Translations under genes and position numbers: made by a program
The notes under the pieces: generated by a model
The model's input: only the letters and a program-made list of their open reading frames with translations
What the model was told of the DNA's origin: nothing
Database searches by the model: none
Part shown: positions 7,820 through 16,302 of the stretch, one piece after another
Position numbering within the stretch: position 1 is the stretch's first letter
How the letters are laid out: the number at the start of each line of letters is the position of its first letter
Assembly: GCA_905215775.1 (NCBI GenBank)
Contig: CAJMRM010000020.1
Location: 1 to 43,498 of the forward strand
DNA length: 43,498 bases
Direction: 5' to 3'
DNA from: an uncultured bacterium
GTDB taxonomy: Bacteria > Bacillota > Clostridia > Lachnospirales > Lachnospiraceae

Positions 7820-7869
7820 GAGCGGGTTTCCCGGAGCCTGCCCCCCCCCGGAAACCCGCTCCCCCCCCC
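7820..7869 (-). terminator. Hairpin with two C9/G9 tracts after the kinase gene
   Basis: The arms GAGCGGGTTTCC (7820-7831) and GGAAACCCGCTC (7850-7861) pair perfectly. Runs of nine C on the plus strand lie in the loop (7841-7849) and immediately after the right arm (7861-7869), so the minus-strand transcript has two G9 runs. There is no U-tract, so classical intrinsic termination is uncertain. The hairpin begins 2 nt after the stop of the kinase gene. Confidence 0.5.
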
Positions 7870-7871
7870 GG

Positions 7872-8507
7872 TTATGCCGGATACAGACCGCGGATCTTAA
7901 GGTATGATACGATGCATTCCACGCAGCCGTCGGTCCCCAGGACCCCGGAATTCAGCATCATATCATAGTTTTCCACATTTTCCCATTCTTTTCCTGTATA
8001 ATACCGGTGATAATCCCTCCGTTCCCGGTCCATGCGCCGGATATTCCTGGCGATCTCATGCTCCTCGTAATAGCCCTTTTCCCGGATCCTCTGGATCCTG
8101 GCCTCCATGTCCGCGTAAATGAAGATCCGCACCAGCCGATCGGTTCCCGCCAGCACATGGTCGGCGCAGCGGCCGATAAAAATACAGGATTCCTCCTGGG
8201 CCAGCCGCCGAATGACTGCGGACTGGAACCGGAACAGGTTGTCGGCGGATACCAGATCGGAGCCTGTGGAAGGGGGCGTATTTTCCGGGATCAGGGACTG
8301 GACGATCTTATAAAGCAGCTTCTTCCCCGCCCGCTCGTCGGCCAGATGAAAATAGCTTTCCCGGATCCCGCTCTCATCGGAGGTCATTTTCAATATCTCC
8401 TTGTCATAAACATCCAGGCCCATTCTCTGGCCCAGCTTTTTCCCGACCTCTGCTCCTCCGCTGCCGTACTGGCGGCCGATGGTAATGATCAGATTCTGTT
8501 TTTCCAT
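7872..8507 (-). CDS. Cytidylate-kinase-like family protein
   Basis: This 211-residue P-loop protein starts with IITIGRQYGSGGAEVGKKL (residues 7-25), the variant Walker A of the cytidylate-kinase-like family (PF13189). An Asp-Lys-Glu segment (YDKEIL) follows, then CIFIGRCADHVL and an Arg-rich LID-like region (RIREKGYYEEHE, NIRRMDRERRDYHRYYTG). Members are widespread in Clostridia and distinct from the essential Cmk; the substrate is not established. The start has a purine-rich AGGGGGCG upstream, and a promoter sits at 8575-8603. Confidence 0.82.
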   Translation of the reverse strand: MEKQNLIITIGRQYGSGGAEVGKKLGQRMGLDVYDKEILKMTSDESGIRESYFHLADERAGKKLLYKIVQSLIPENTPPSTGSDLVSADNLFRFQSAVIRRLAQEESCIFIGRCADHVLAGTDRLVRIFIYADMEARIQRIREKGYYEEHEIARNIRRMDRERRDYHRYYTGKEWENVENYDMMLNSGVLGTDGCVECIVSYLKIRGLYPA

Positions 8508-8574
8508 AAAAGCGCCCCCTTCTGTTGTTTTTTACAAAAATTCCAGCGTGCTCATATCCCTTTCTGACACTTTC

Positions 8575-8603
8575 ATCATACCACATTCTCCATGGGATTT
8601 TAA
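8575..8603 (-). promoter_or_regulatory. Promoter for the cytidylate-kinase-like gene
   Basis: On the minus strand TTAAAA (8603-8598), 17 bp, then TATGAT (8580-8575) with an extended TGG before the -10. The leader to ATG 8507 is about 60 nt. Confidence 0.55.
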
Positions 8604-8611
8604 GTCTTTTT

Positions 8612-9406
8612 TCAGGATCTTGTGATCAGAGTCCCGTATCCCAGCCGTCTCAGACGGCGCTCCATCTGCACCGCGTTGTCCATCTCCCGGAACGCTCCGG
8701 CCCTAACATAGAAAAGACCGTCCTTTGCAGTCATAAAGGCCGGAAAGCCCAAAGCCTGCAGCTCCCGGAGCTGGGCCTCCGCATTGGCGCGCATCCGGAA
8801 CACCCCGGTCTGCACCATATAAAAGCCCGGAAGCTCTCCAGGCGCCGCCTGCTCCTCCCTGGCCTCCAGCTCCTCGAAGGTCTCAAGGATACCGTCGGCA
8901 ATGGCGTCAGCCGTGGCCGCCAGATTGGCGTCAAAAAAGTCGTTGTCCCGCTCATTATCAATAAAACCGGCCTCCACCAGTACCGCCGGCATTTTTGTCC
9001 GTCTAAGGACCACCAGCCCCGGCCTCTCCTTGACTCCCAGATCGGTCCAGCCCACAGCCCCAAGCTCCCGTCCAATGTTTTTTCCCAGGAGTCCTGCCGT
9101 TCCGGAAGAGGAAAATACCAGGTTTTCGATCCCCGAACCGGTCCCCGGTGACGGCATGGCGTTCCGGTGGATGGACACAAAAAAGTCTGCGTCCGACTGG
9201 TTTCCCATGGCGGCCTTTTCATAGGGACTGTCGTATACATCGTCCACCCGGGTATAAACCGCCTGGATCCCCCGGCGCTCCAGGGCATTTCCCAGGTCGA
9301 AGGCCAGCCTCAGCGCATCATTTTTTTCCTTTCTTCCATTATATACAGCCCCCGGCTCCTGCCCTCCGTGGCCGGCATCGATGATGACCTTTCTGTTCTC
9401 ATTCAT
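8612..9406 (-). CDS. N-acetylmuramoyl-L-alanine amidase (Amidase_3) with SPOR domain, CwlC-like
   Basis: The start is ATG 9406 (AGGGGAGA just upstream), giving 264 residues; the longer open frame lacks a ribosome site. Residues 5-170 are Amidase_3 with zinc ligands His13 (DAGHGG), Glu27 (KEKND) and His80 (VSIHRNA), and catalytic Glu145 in VEAGFIDNE. Residues about 188-262 are a SPOR-type peptidoglycan-binding domain (YMVQTGVF... YVRAGAF). It cleaves the MurNAc-L-Ala amide bond. There is no signal peptide, as in Bacillus CwlC, which acts in the mother cell late in sporulation. The sigma-K-like -10 upstream supports that role. It is a monocistronic gene. Confidence 0.9.
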   Translation of the reverse strand: MNENRKVIIDAGHGGQEPGAVYNGRKEKNDALRLAFDLGNALERRGIQAVYTRVDDVYDSPYEKAAMGNQSDADFFVSIHRNAMPSPGTGSGIENLVFSSSGTAGLLGKNIGRELGAVGWTDLGVKERPGLVVLRRTKMPAVLVEAGFIDNERDNDFFDANLAATADAIADGILETFEELEAREEQAAPGELPGFYMVQTGVFRMRANAEAQLRELQALGFPAFMTAKDGLFYVRAGAFREMDNAVQMERRLRRLGYGTLITRS

Positions 9407-9436
9407 AGGATCTCCCCTTTTTCGTTTCTGTACGAT

Positions 9437-9463
9437 TATTCTATGATAAAAGTGGAAAAGTGT
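9437..9463 (-). promoter_or_regulatory. Sigma-K-like promoter for the amidase
   Basis: On the minus strand CATAGAATA (9445-9437) matches the sigma-K -10 consensus CATANNNTA exactly, with the expected AC (9463-9462) 16 bp upstream. The predicted start near 9430 leaves about 24 nt to ATG 9406, room for the ribosome site only. No good sigma-A box was found in the same place. A short motif of this kind can occur by chance. Confidence 0.45.
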
Positions 9464-9528
9464 AGCCGGGTGTCCCGGCACACGCCCGGAAAACAGGAAA
9501 AAAAATCTGGAAAAACCATCCGCATGCA

Positions 9529-9557
9529 TATCCATCCGCCGCCGCCTGTGCTATAAT
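9529..9557 (+). promoter_or_regulatory. Extended -10 promoter for the aroM-family gene
   Basis: TATAAT (9552-9557) is preceded by TGC, an extended -10. The -35 position 17 bp upstream (TATCCA) is weak. The leader to ATG 9651 is about 85 nt. Confidence 0.55.
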
Positions 9558-9650
9558 AGAGCCAGGATCAAACAGCTTTTTATCCCATCTGATTCCGGAT
9601 TGCGCTGCACTCTGTTCACCCGCAGTCCTCAAAAACCAAGGAGGTATCCC

Positions 9651-10313
9651 ATGAAAAAAATAGGCACCATCACCGTTGGCCAGACTCCCCGTACCGATCT
9701 GATCCCAGAGATCGCTCCCATCCTTGGAGCTTCCATCGAGATCATCCAGATGGGCGGACTGGATGGACTCACAAGGGAGGAGATCCAGGCCATGACGCCC
9801 GCTCCCGGCGATCATGTGCTCGTATCCCGTTTAAAGGACGGCAGCTCCGTTTCCTTCGGGGAATCCCATATCCTTCCGCGGCTGGAGGCCTGTGTGGACC
9901 AGCTGAACAAGGACCAGGTTTCCCTGATCCTGTTCCTCTGTACCGGAGAATTTCCCGACACCTTCCAGGCGGACGTGCCGCTGATCTTCCCCAGTAAGAT
10001 ATTGACGTCCATTGTCTCCGCCGTCCATCCCCGTCATCTGACTGTCATGACCCCCGCAAAAGAGCAGCTTCCCCAGATGCATAGCAAATGGGCCGGCTGT
10101 GCCGATTCTGTCTGCGGCCTGGCCGTTTCTCCCTACGACGGCGCCGAGGCTGTGGAAGCGGCCGCCCGCAGCATCCCCAAGGACACTGACCTCATCGTCC
10201 TGGACTGCATCGGCTATACCGTGGAAATGAAGGAACGGGTCCAGGCCCTCACCGGAAAATCTGTGCTCCTTCCGCGGACCCTGGCGGCACGGGTGGTGAA
10301 GGAGCTGGCGTAG
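9651..10313 (+). CDS. AroM family protein
   Basis: The start is ATG 9651, because a perfect AAGGAGGT lies 5 nt upstream; the open frame to 9600 has no such site. The product is 220 residues. The AroM family signature is clear: GTITVGQTPRTDLIPEI at the N-terminus, MGGLDGLT, LVSRLKDGS, a LFLCTGEFP segment and a late LDCIGY. The fold resembles Asp/Glu-racemase-like proteins and no biochemical function is established, despite the name derived from linkage to aroL in E. coli. Homologues often sit beside peptide or amino-acid transporters, as here, where it converges on a Dpp operon. It has its own promoter and a shared terminator. Confidence 0.88.
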   Translation: MKKIGTITVGQTPRTDLIPEIAPILGASIEIIQMGGLDGLTREEIQAMTPAPGDHVLVSRLKDGSSVSFGESHILPRLEACVDQLNKDQVSLILFLCTGEFPDTFQADVPLIFPSKILTSIVSAVHPRHLTVMTPAKEQLPQMHSKWAGCADSVCGLAVSPYDGAEAVEAAARSIPKDTDLIVLDCIGYTVEMKERVQALTGKSVLLPRTLAARVVKELA

Positions 10314-10344
10314 ACTGGATTTTTAAGGCAATAAATGGAAAAAG

Positions 10345-10395
10345 AAAACACCGGCTCCACAAATCCCCTGAAGGGGAGCGTGGAGCCGGTGTTTT
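10345..10395. terminator. Bidirectional terminator between aroM and dppF
   Basis: The perfect 16-bp arms AAAACACCGGCTCCAC (10345-10360) and GTGGAGCCGGTGTTTT (10380-10395) enclose a second hairpin, CCCCTGAAGGGG (10365-10376). Terminal A and T runs make it functional in both directions. Confidence 0.9.
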
Positions 10396-10421
10396 CCGGT
10401 CTGCTTATTTCTCAATTTCCG

Positions 10422-11438
10422 TTACTTCCCAGCCTCCGCATAAATGCACGCCGCCTTATGGCCGCCAAAATCCCGCATTTCCGGCCGGGACTTTCCGCAC
10501 TCCTCCGTAGCCATGGGACAGCGTCCCTTAAAGGGACAGCCCGCCGGGGGATTGATGGGCGTGGGAAGCTCGCCCTCCAGCTTGATCCGGGATCTGGACT
10601 TGGCCACATCGGGATCCGGAATGGGAATGGCCGATAAAAGGGCCTTGGTGTAGGGATGGATCGGGTGCTCATACACCTGGTCCGCCGGTCCCTCCTCCAC
10701 CAGATGGCCCAGATACATAACGCCGATCCGGTGGGAAATATAATTGACCATGCTCAGATCATGGGCCACGAACAGGTAAGAGATCCCCAGCTCGTCCTGG
10801 ATCTCCTTTAAAAGATTGATGATCTGGGCCTGGATGGAAACGTCCAGCGCCGAAATGGGCTCGTCGCAGATGATGAACCTGGGATTCAGGGCCAGGGTCC
10901 TGGCAATGGAGATCCTCTGCCGCTGGCCGCCGGAAAACTCATGGGGATACCGGCGGATATGGTCCGGCTTTAAGCCCACGGTCTTTAAAAGCTCTGCAGC
11001 CCGGTCCTCCCGGTCCTTAGAGGAATCCAGGATCCCGTGGATCTCCATGGGCTCTTTGATGATCTCGCCCACAGTCATTCTGGGGTTCAGGGATGCATAG
11101 GGGTCCTGGAAGATCATCTGCACCTCCTTCCGGAAGCGCTTTTCCTCTTCCTTTCCCAGCCTTGCGATGTCCTGGCCCTTATAAAGGACCTTTCCTCCGG
11201 TGGCCGGGTAGATCTTTACCAGGGTGCGTCCCAGAGTGGACTTTCCGCAGCCCGACTCTCCCACCAGGCCGTAGGTCTCTCCCTGGCCCACGCAAAAACT
11301 CACGTCATCCACAGCCTTTACGATCTGCTTCGGGGAAAACAGGCCCTTGGTCACGTCAAAATGCGTTTTTAAATGGTCTACCTGAAGAAGCGGGGTCCTC
11401 CCCTCTGCTTCTTCCTTTCTGATCTCTGCATCAGCCAT
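10422..11438 (-). CDS. dppF: Oligo/dipeptide ABC transporter ATP-binding protein (DppF/OppF type)
   Basis: This 338-residue ATPase has Walker A GLVGESGCGKST, Q-loop MIFQDPYASLNPRMTVGEII, signature SGGQRQR, Walker B FIICDEP followed by ISALDVSIQ, and the switch His in VAHDLSM. The C-terminal oligopeptide domain has the INPPAGCPFKGRCP motif and Cys residues that bind a cluster in some homologues. It is the second ATPase of a peptide importer. It overlaps dppD by 8 nt (ATGGCTGA) and ends the operon before a bidirectional terminator. Confidence 0.95.
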   Translation of the reverse strand: MADAEIRKEEAEGRTPLLQVDHLKTHFDVTKGLFSPKQIVKAVDDVSFCVGQGETYGLVGESGCGKSTLGRTLVKIYPATGGKVLYKGQDIARLGKEEEKRFRKEVQMIFQDPYASLNPRMTVGEIIKEPMEIHGILDSSKDREDRAAELLKTVGLKPDHIRRYPHEFSGGQRQRISIARTLALNPRFIICDEPISALDVSIQAQIINLLKEIQDELGISYLFVAHDLSMVNYISHRIGVMYLGHLVEEGPADQVYEHPIHPYTKALLSAIPIPDPDVAKSRSRIKLEGELPTPINPPAGCPFKGRCPMATEECGKSRPEMRDFGGHKAACIYAEAGK

Positions 11439-12438
11439 GGTTCTCCCCCTTTCTCCTGTTAGCCTCCTCCAGCCAGCAGGCGCACTGGTGGGTGGCGGAA
11501 TATGTAGTCACCTCCGGCATGTACTGCTTACATACCTTCATGGCCTCCGGGCACCGGTCCACAAAGGGACATCCTGCCGGCGGCTTTAAAAGATCCGGCG
11601 GAGAGCCTGCAATGGGCTTCAGCTTCTCCTTCTTTTCCGGATTATGGACGCACTGCAAAAGCCCCTTGGTGTAGGGGTGCTTCGGATCGTAGAAGATCTC
11701 CCGGTCGCTGCCGGACTCCACGATCTTCCCGCCGTACATAATAAGGATCCGGTCGCAGAGACTGGCCACCACGCCCAGATCGTGGGTGATCATGATCACC
11801 GAGGAATTCATCTTTTCCTTCATATCCCGGATCAGATCAAGCACCTGGGCCTGGATCGTCACATCCAGGGCTGTCGTGGGCTCGTCGGCGATGATGAGCT
11901 TCGGATTGTTGGCCAGGGCGATGGCAATGATGATCCTCTGGCGCATACCGCCGGAAAACTCATGGGGATACTGATTCAGACGTTTTTCCGGGGACGGGAT
12001 CCCCACCTGGCCCATGAGCTCAATGGCGCGGGCGCGGGCTTCGGCGTCCGTAACCTTCTGGTGGTTTTTTATAACCTCTGTGATCTGCTTTCCGATCTTC
12101 ACCACTGGATTTAAAAAGGTCATGGGATCCTGGAAGATCATGGCCATCTGGTTGCCGCGGATCTTGCTCATGGCCGCCTCATAGGCCTTGTGATCCGGGA
12201 AGGCGCTTTCTGTGATCTCCTGGCCGTTTAGGGAAACGCTGCCGCCGGTGATGGAGCCGTTTCCGGCCAGAAGGCCCATGACGGAATACATGGTCACGCT
12301 CTTTCCGCTTCCGGATTCGCCCACGATCCCCACAGCCTCCGATTCACCCACAGAGAAGCTGATGTCCCGCACCGCATGGACCGTACCCTGGTCGGTATGA
12401 AAGTCCACACATAAATTTTTTACATCCAATAACGCCAT
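11431..12438 (-). CDS. dppD: Oligo/dipeptide ABC transporter ATP-binding protein (DppD/OppD type)
   Basis: This 335-residue ATPase has Walker A GIVGESGSGKS, Q-loop MIFQDPMTFLNP, signature FSGGMRQRI, Walker B LIIADEP with TTALDVTIQ and H-loop ITHDLGV. The C-terminal domain has LKPPAGCPFVDRCPEAMKVC. The GGMRQR signature is typical of the DppD subunit, which heterodimerises with DppF. It starts 10 nt after dppC. Confidence 0.95.
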   Translation of the reverse strand: MALLDVKNLCVDFHTDQGTVHAVRDISFSVGESEAVGIVGESGSGKSVTMYSVMGLLAGNGSITGGSVSLNGQEITESAFPDHKAYEAAMSKIRGNQMAMIFQDPMTFLNPVVKIGKQITEVIKNHQKVTDAEARARAIELMGQVGIPSPEKRLNQYPHEFSGGMRQRIIIAIALANNPKLIIADEPTTALDVTIQAQVLDLIRDMKEKMNSSVIMITHDLGVVASLCDRILIMYGGKIVESGSDREIFYDPKHPYTKGLLQCVHNPEKKEKLKPIAGSPPDLLKPPAGCPFVDRCPEAMKVCKQYMPEVTTYSATHQCACWLEEANRRKGENHG

Positions 12439-12448
12439 GGTACACCTC

Positions 12449-13375
12449 CTAACGGTTCTTGGGATCCAGCGCTTCTCCCACGCCGTCGCCGATAAAGTTT
12501 AAGGAAAGCACCGTGAGACAGATGGCAAGCACCGGCCACACGATCTGCAGGGGGTAGCTCTGGATCACCGATCTGGCCTCGCTGGCCAGGGTTCCCCAGC
12601 TGGCCTGGGGCAGGGAAATGCCGATTCCGATGAAGGCCAGGAAGGATTCGGTAAAAATGGCCTCCGGCACCATTAAGGTGGTGGAAACGATGATGGGGCC
12701 CATACAGTTGATGATCAGATGCTTAAACAGGATCCGGAGCTTTCCGGCGCCGATGACATAGGCCGCCAGGGCAAACTCCTGCTGCTTTAATGTCTGTACC
12801 TGGGTGCGGACCTGCCTGGCCATCCCGATCCAGGAGGATACGCAGATTCCCAGGAGCACAGAGCCGATGTTGGACCCGAATACCATCATGATAAGGATCA
12901 CATACAGCATGGACGGGATGGAGTAGATACAGTCGATGATCCGCATCATGACCATGTCCACCTTTCCTCCCACAAAGCCGGAAATACCGCCGTATACCAC
13001 GCCGATGATCAGATTTAAAAATGCGGCCACAAAGCCCACAGCCAGGCTGATCCTGGCCCCGAACATCAGACGCACCAGGATATCCCGGCCCAGCTTATCG
13101 GTTCCCAGAAGGTGGGCAGCCGACGGAAGGGCGTTGCGCATGTCCAGATCCTGGGCATCGTAGGTATAAGGGGATACCATGGGGACAAAAATGGCCAGGA
13201 GGATCATGACGGATAAAAATACCAGTCCCCCCAGAGCCAGCTTATTCTTTTTAAAGCACCGCCAGGCGTCCTGCAGATAGGTCTTGCTCTCCATGGCGAT
13301 AAATTCCGTATTCTTCTCGCTGTCGTCCAGTTTTTCAAACATGGAATCGTCCAGGAGCACCTTTGTCTCTTCCAT
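12449..13375 (-). CDS. dppC: Dipeptide/oligopeptide ABC transporter permease DppC
   Basis: The 308 residues comprise an N-terminal cytoplasmic tail, an OppC_N first membrane helix (about residues 45-67) and five further helices. HLLGTDKLGRDILVRLMFGARISL is the classic DppC/OppC signature, and the cytoplasmic EAA loop (FALAAYVIGAGKLRILFKH) contacts the ATPases. It lies between dppB (11-nt gap) and dppD (10-nt gap). Confidence 0.95.
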   Translation of the reverse strand: MEETKVLLDDSMFEKLDDSEKNTEFIAMESKTYLQDAWRCFKKNKLALGGLVFLSVMILLAIFVPMVSPYTYDAQDLDMRNALPSAAHLLGTDKLGRDILVRLMFGARISLAVGFVAAFLNLIIGVVYGGISGFVGGKVDMVMMRIIDCIYSIPSMLYVILIMMVFGSNIGSVLLGICVSSWIGMARQVRTQVQTLKQQEFALAAYVIGAGKLRILFKHLIINCMGPIIVSTTLMVPEAIFTESFLAFIGIGISLPQASWGTLASEARSVIQSYPLQIVWPVLAICLTVLSLNFIGDGVGEALDPKNR

Positions 13376-13386
13376 TTTACCGCCTC

Positions 13387-14310
13387 CTATCTGCCAAGCT
13401 TGATCCGCGGATCGATCATCGCGTTGGCTATGTCTGTGATGATGTTTGCAATGATGATGAATGCTCCGTAAAGGATCGTTAAAGCCATGATCATGGTGTA
13501 ATCACGGTTGGTGATGCTGGTAACGAACTCCGCGCCGATGCCGGGGATGGAGTAAAGGCTCTCGATCACGAAGCTGCCCGTAAGCAGAGTGGCGATCATG
13601 GGACCCGCATAGGTGATCACCGGGAGCATGGCATTTTTCAGGCCGTGACGCAGGATCACCCGCTTTTCCGGCGTTCCCTTGGACCGGGCCAGCACCATGT
13701 AGTCCTGCTTCATCACCTCCCGCAGGCTGGAGCGCACCAGTCTGGCGATCATGGAGATGGGGGCAAAGGACATGCCAACAGCCGGAAGGACATAGTGGAG
13801 CGGGCTGTCCAGGCCCACAAAGGGCAGCCACTGGAGCACCACGCCGAACAAAAGAAGGAGCAGCACCGACAGCAGGAAGCCTGGCATGCTGACCCCCGCC
13901 GTGGCGATGACCAGCACCAGGTTCGCCAGCCACTTTTTCTTCGTAAAGGCCGCCACAGTCCCCAGAAAGATTCCTGTCACCAGAGCAAAGACAATGCTGA
14001 CCGTGCCCAGACGCATGGTATAGGGGAGGCCGTTTTTAATGATCTTATCGATGCTCTTTCCCTTTCTGTAAATGGACACGCCGAAATCTCCGTGGACCAC
14101 ATTTTTTAAATACATCACATACTGCTCGGACACAGGCTTATCCAGCCCGTATTTTTCATACAGCCGTTCCTTCACCTTGGCCGGAAGCTTGCTGGTCTCC
14201 CCGGCAAAGGGAGAGCCGGGGATCACATGCATCAGGAAAAAGGTGACGGTGGCCAGAAGAAACAGGGTGAAAGCGCCCACTGCCAGGCGCTTTGCAATAT
14301 ACTTTAACAT
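13387..14310 (-). CDS. dppB: Dipeptide/oligopeptide ABC transporter permease DppB
   Basis: This 307-residue membrane protein begins MLKYIAKRLAVGAFTLFLLATVTFFLMHVIPG, the standard DppB first helix and substrate-gate region. Six helices are expected, and the EAA motif lies in DYMVLARSKGTPEKRVILRH. It pairs with DppC. It overlaps the peptidase gene upstream by 7 nt (ATGTTAA), so the permease is translationally coupled to the peptidase. Confidence 0.95.
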   Translation of the reverse strand: MLKYIAKRLAVGAFTLFLLATVTFFLMHVIPGSPFAGETSKLPAKVKERLYEKYGLDKPVSEQYVMYLKNVVHGDFGVSIYRKGKSIDKIIKNGLPYTMRLGTVSIVFALVTGIFLGTVAAFTKKKWLANLVLVIATAGVSMPGFLLSVLLLLLFGVVLQWLPFVGLDSPLHYVLPAVGMSFAPISMIARLVRSSLREVMKQDYMVLARSKGTPEKRVILRHGLKNAMLPVITYAGPMIATLLTGSFVIESLYSIPGIGAEFVTSITNRDYTMIMALTILYGAFIIIANIITDIANAMIDPRIKLGR

Positions 14311-16283
14311 TCGCTTTTTTCTCCTTTAAGATACAGATCAAACCAGCCGTTCATCTCCTGTAAGCGGCGCATCCGGTGCAGGGGCTTTCCGCTTCTGGAG
14401 AGCTCGTGGTTCTCTCCCTCGAACAGCACAGCCTTAGAGGGGACTCCGTGGTATTTGATGGCCGCGAACATCTGCATTCCCTCTGACAGGGGGCAGTTGT
14501 AATCCTTTAAGGAATGGATGAACATGGTCGGCGTCTTTACCCGGTCTGCGTAAGCCACCGGTGAACGCTCCCACAGCTCCTTGGGGGCGGTCCATGGCGT
14601 CTTCCCGCCGTTTTCATTGACGTCGAAGGAGAAGCCGATCTCGCTGCAGCCGAAATCACTGAGCCAGTTGGAAAAGCTCCTCTGGCTTACGGCCGCCGCG
14701 AACCGGTCTGTATGGCCGATGATCCAGTTGGTCATCCAGCCTCCATAGCTTCCGCCGGTGACGCCGATCCGCGCCGGGTCGATGGCCGGGTACTGTTCGC
14801 ATACGTGATCCACAAACTCCATGAAATCCTTAAAATCAATGGTGCCGTATTTTTCCCTCAGATCCGCAAACTCGTCGCCGCGGCCGTCGCCGCCTCTGGG
14901 ATTGCAGAGCATAACGAAATATCCGTTATTGGCGAATACCTGCATCTCATGGAACATGGTATTTCCGAACGCCACCCTGGGTCCGCCGTGCATGTCCAGG
15001 ATCGCCGGATACTTTTTAGAGGGATCGTAATCCTTGGGAAGGATCACCCAGCCGTCGATGTCCACGCCGTCGGAATCCGTAAATCCCGCCGGATGGAGCT
15101 CGCCCACATACCGGTCCTTTAAGGCTGCACCGTTGAGGTCAGAGACCTGGCGGTATGTATGGGAAGCGGAATCATAAAAATAGAGCTCCTGGGGCTTTCC
15201 GGGCGTTCTTCCCACCATAGCGAAGCCGCCCTCCGCCTGGCAGAAGCAGTCCACGGATCCGTCAAAATCCACCGCCGTAGCAACGCTGCCGTCCTTTACA
15301 GAAAGCACCGGGCCCTTGGTACGGACACAGGAGGTAAAATACGGAACGCCCTCCTTCACCAGGAATTTCCTTCCGCCTCCCAGGGAGATATCCCCGGTGG
15401 GAACAGATCCCACGGAATTTCCGTGCTTTGCAAAAAGCGTTTCTTTTCCATTTTCCCAGACGTACAGATCCGGATACTGGCCGCTGCCGTATTTGTCCAT
15501 GGTGCTTCCGGCAAAGAATACCTTTAAGTCCCGGCCCTCTCCCCAGCAGCCGAACAGACCGATATGCATGTCTCCGTCCTTCACATATTCCGTGGTGGTC
15601 TTTTTCCGGCAGTCGTAGCCGTACATACCGTTTTTCATGGGCAGCACCTGGTCGTAGGAAACGCCGGTGTACACGATGGTCTCTCCGGAAAGCTCAAAGC
15701 CGCTTACGGCAAACAGGGGAGCCGTCACCCGCTCACAGGTTCCTTCTGCCTCCTGGTAGGTAAACAGGGTGTTTCTGAACCGGGATACAAAATATGCGCC
15801 GTTCTCCCAGTAAGGCAGCTCCTCGATGATGTGGTAGTCCTGGTATTCCTTCAGACCGTCCTCATCCTCCGGCTTATTAAGGTCCACGGTGGCAGAAAAT
15901 ACGTAGGAACCATCGGCCATTTTTTTCATATCGTTGACCGCATAGGGGAGCTCAAAGGCACGCTCCGCCTCTCCTCCCTTTAAGGAAAGACGGTAGAATA
16001 CCGTTTTTTCCTTTCCATCCTTCGCCTGATCCTCATGCCTTCTCACAGAGGAGAATAAAAGCGTATCCTCGCCGTCAAATAAAAGATGGGATTCCGCGCC
16101 AAAGGAAGTCAGTTTCCTGACTTCCCCTGTGCAAAAATCCGCGATGTATGCCCATGAATCATAGCTGTTCTTTTTCTTGTTGGCCTGCTTTACCAGGAAG
16201 GCCGCCTTCTTCCCCGACGGGGATGCCGTGATCCCAGACAGGAACTTATAATCCAGTAAATCGCTGATTTTTATTTTTTCCAT
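14304..16283 (-). CDS. S9 family prolyl-oligopeptidase-type peptidase
   Basis: The 659 residues form an N-terminal beta-propeller-like region (about 1-400) and a C-terminal alpha/beta-hydrolase. The catalytic triad is recognisable: Ser512 in GVTGGSYGG, Asp in HSLKDYNCPL and His in GENHELSRSGKP. The oxyanion segment is ILDMHGGPRVAFG. Relatives are dipeptidyl-peptidase 5 and acylaminoacyl peptidases. There is no signal peptide, so it acts in the cytoplasm, presumably on peptides brought in by the surrounding Dpp system. It sits between the binding-protein and dppB genes. The AGGAGGA overlapping the previous stop is about 14 nt from the ATG, longer than usual. Confidence 0.92.
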   Translation of the reverse strand: MEKIKISDLLDYKFLSGITASPSGKKAAFLVKQANKKKNSYDSWAYIADFCTGEVRKLTSFGAESHLLFDGEDTLLFSSVRRHEDQAKDGKEKTVFYRLSLKGGEAERAFELPYAVNDMKKMADGSYVFSATVDLNKPEDEDGLKEYQDYHIIEELPYWENGAYFVSRFRNTLFTYQEAEGTCERVTAPLFAVSGFELSGETIVYTGVSYDQVLPMKNGMYGYDCRKKTTTEYVKDGDMHIGLFGCWGEGRDLKVFFAGSTMDKYGSGQYPDLYVWENGKETLFAKHGNSVGSVPTGDISLGGGRKFLVKEGVPYFTSCVRTKGPVLSVKDGSVATAVDFDGSVDCFCQAEGGFAMVGRTPGKPQELYFYDSASHTYRQVSDLNGAALKDRYVGELHPAGFTDSDGVDIDGWVILPKDYDPSKKYPAILDMHGGPRVAFGNTMFHEMQVFANNGYFVMLCNPRGGDGRGDEFADLREKYGTIDFKDFMEFVDHVCEQYPAIDPARIGVTGGSYGGWMTNWIIGHTDRFAAAVSQRSFSNWLSDFGCSEIGFSFDVNENGGKTPWTAPKELWERSPVAYADRVKTPTMFIHSLKDYNCPLSEGMQMFAAIKYHGVPSKAVLFEGENHELSRSGKPLHRMRRLQEMNGWFDLYLKGEKSEC

Positions 16284-16302
16284 GACTGCTTTTTAAATCC
16301 TC

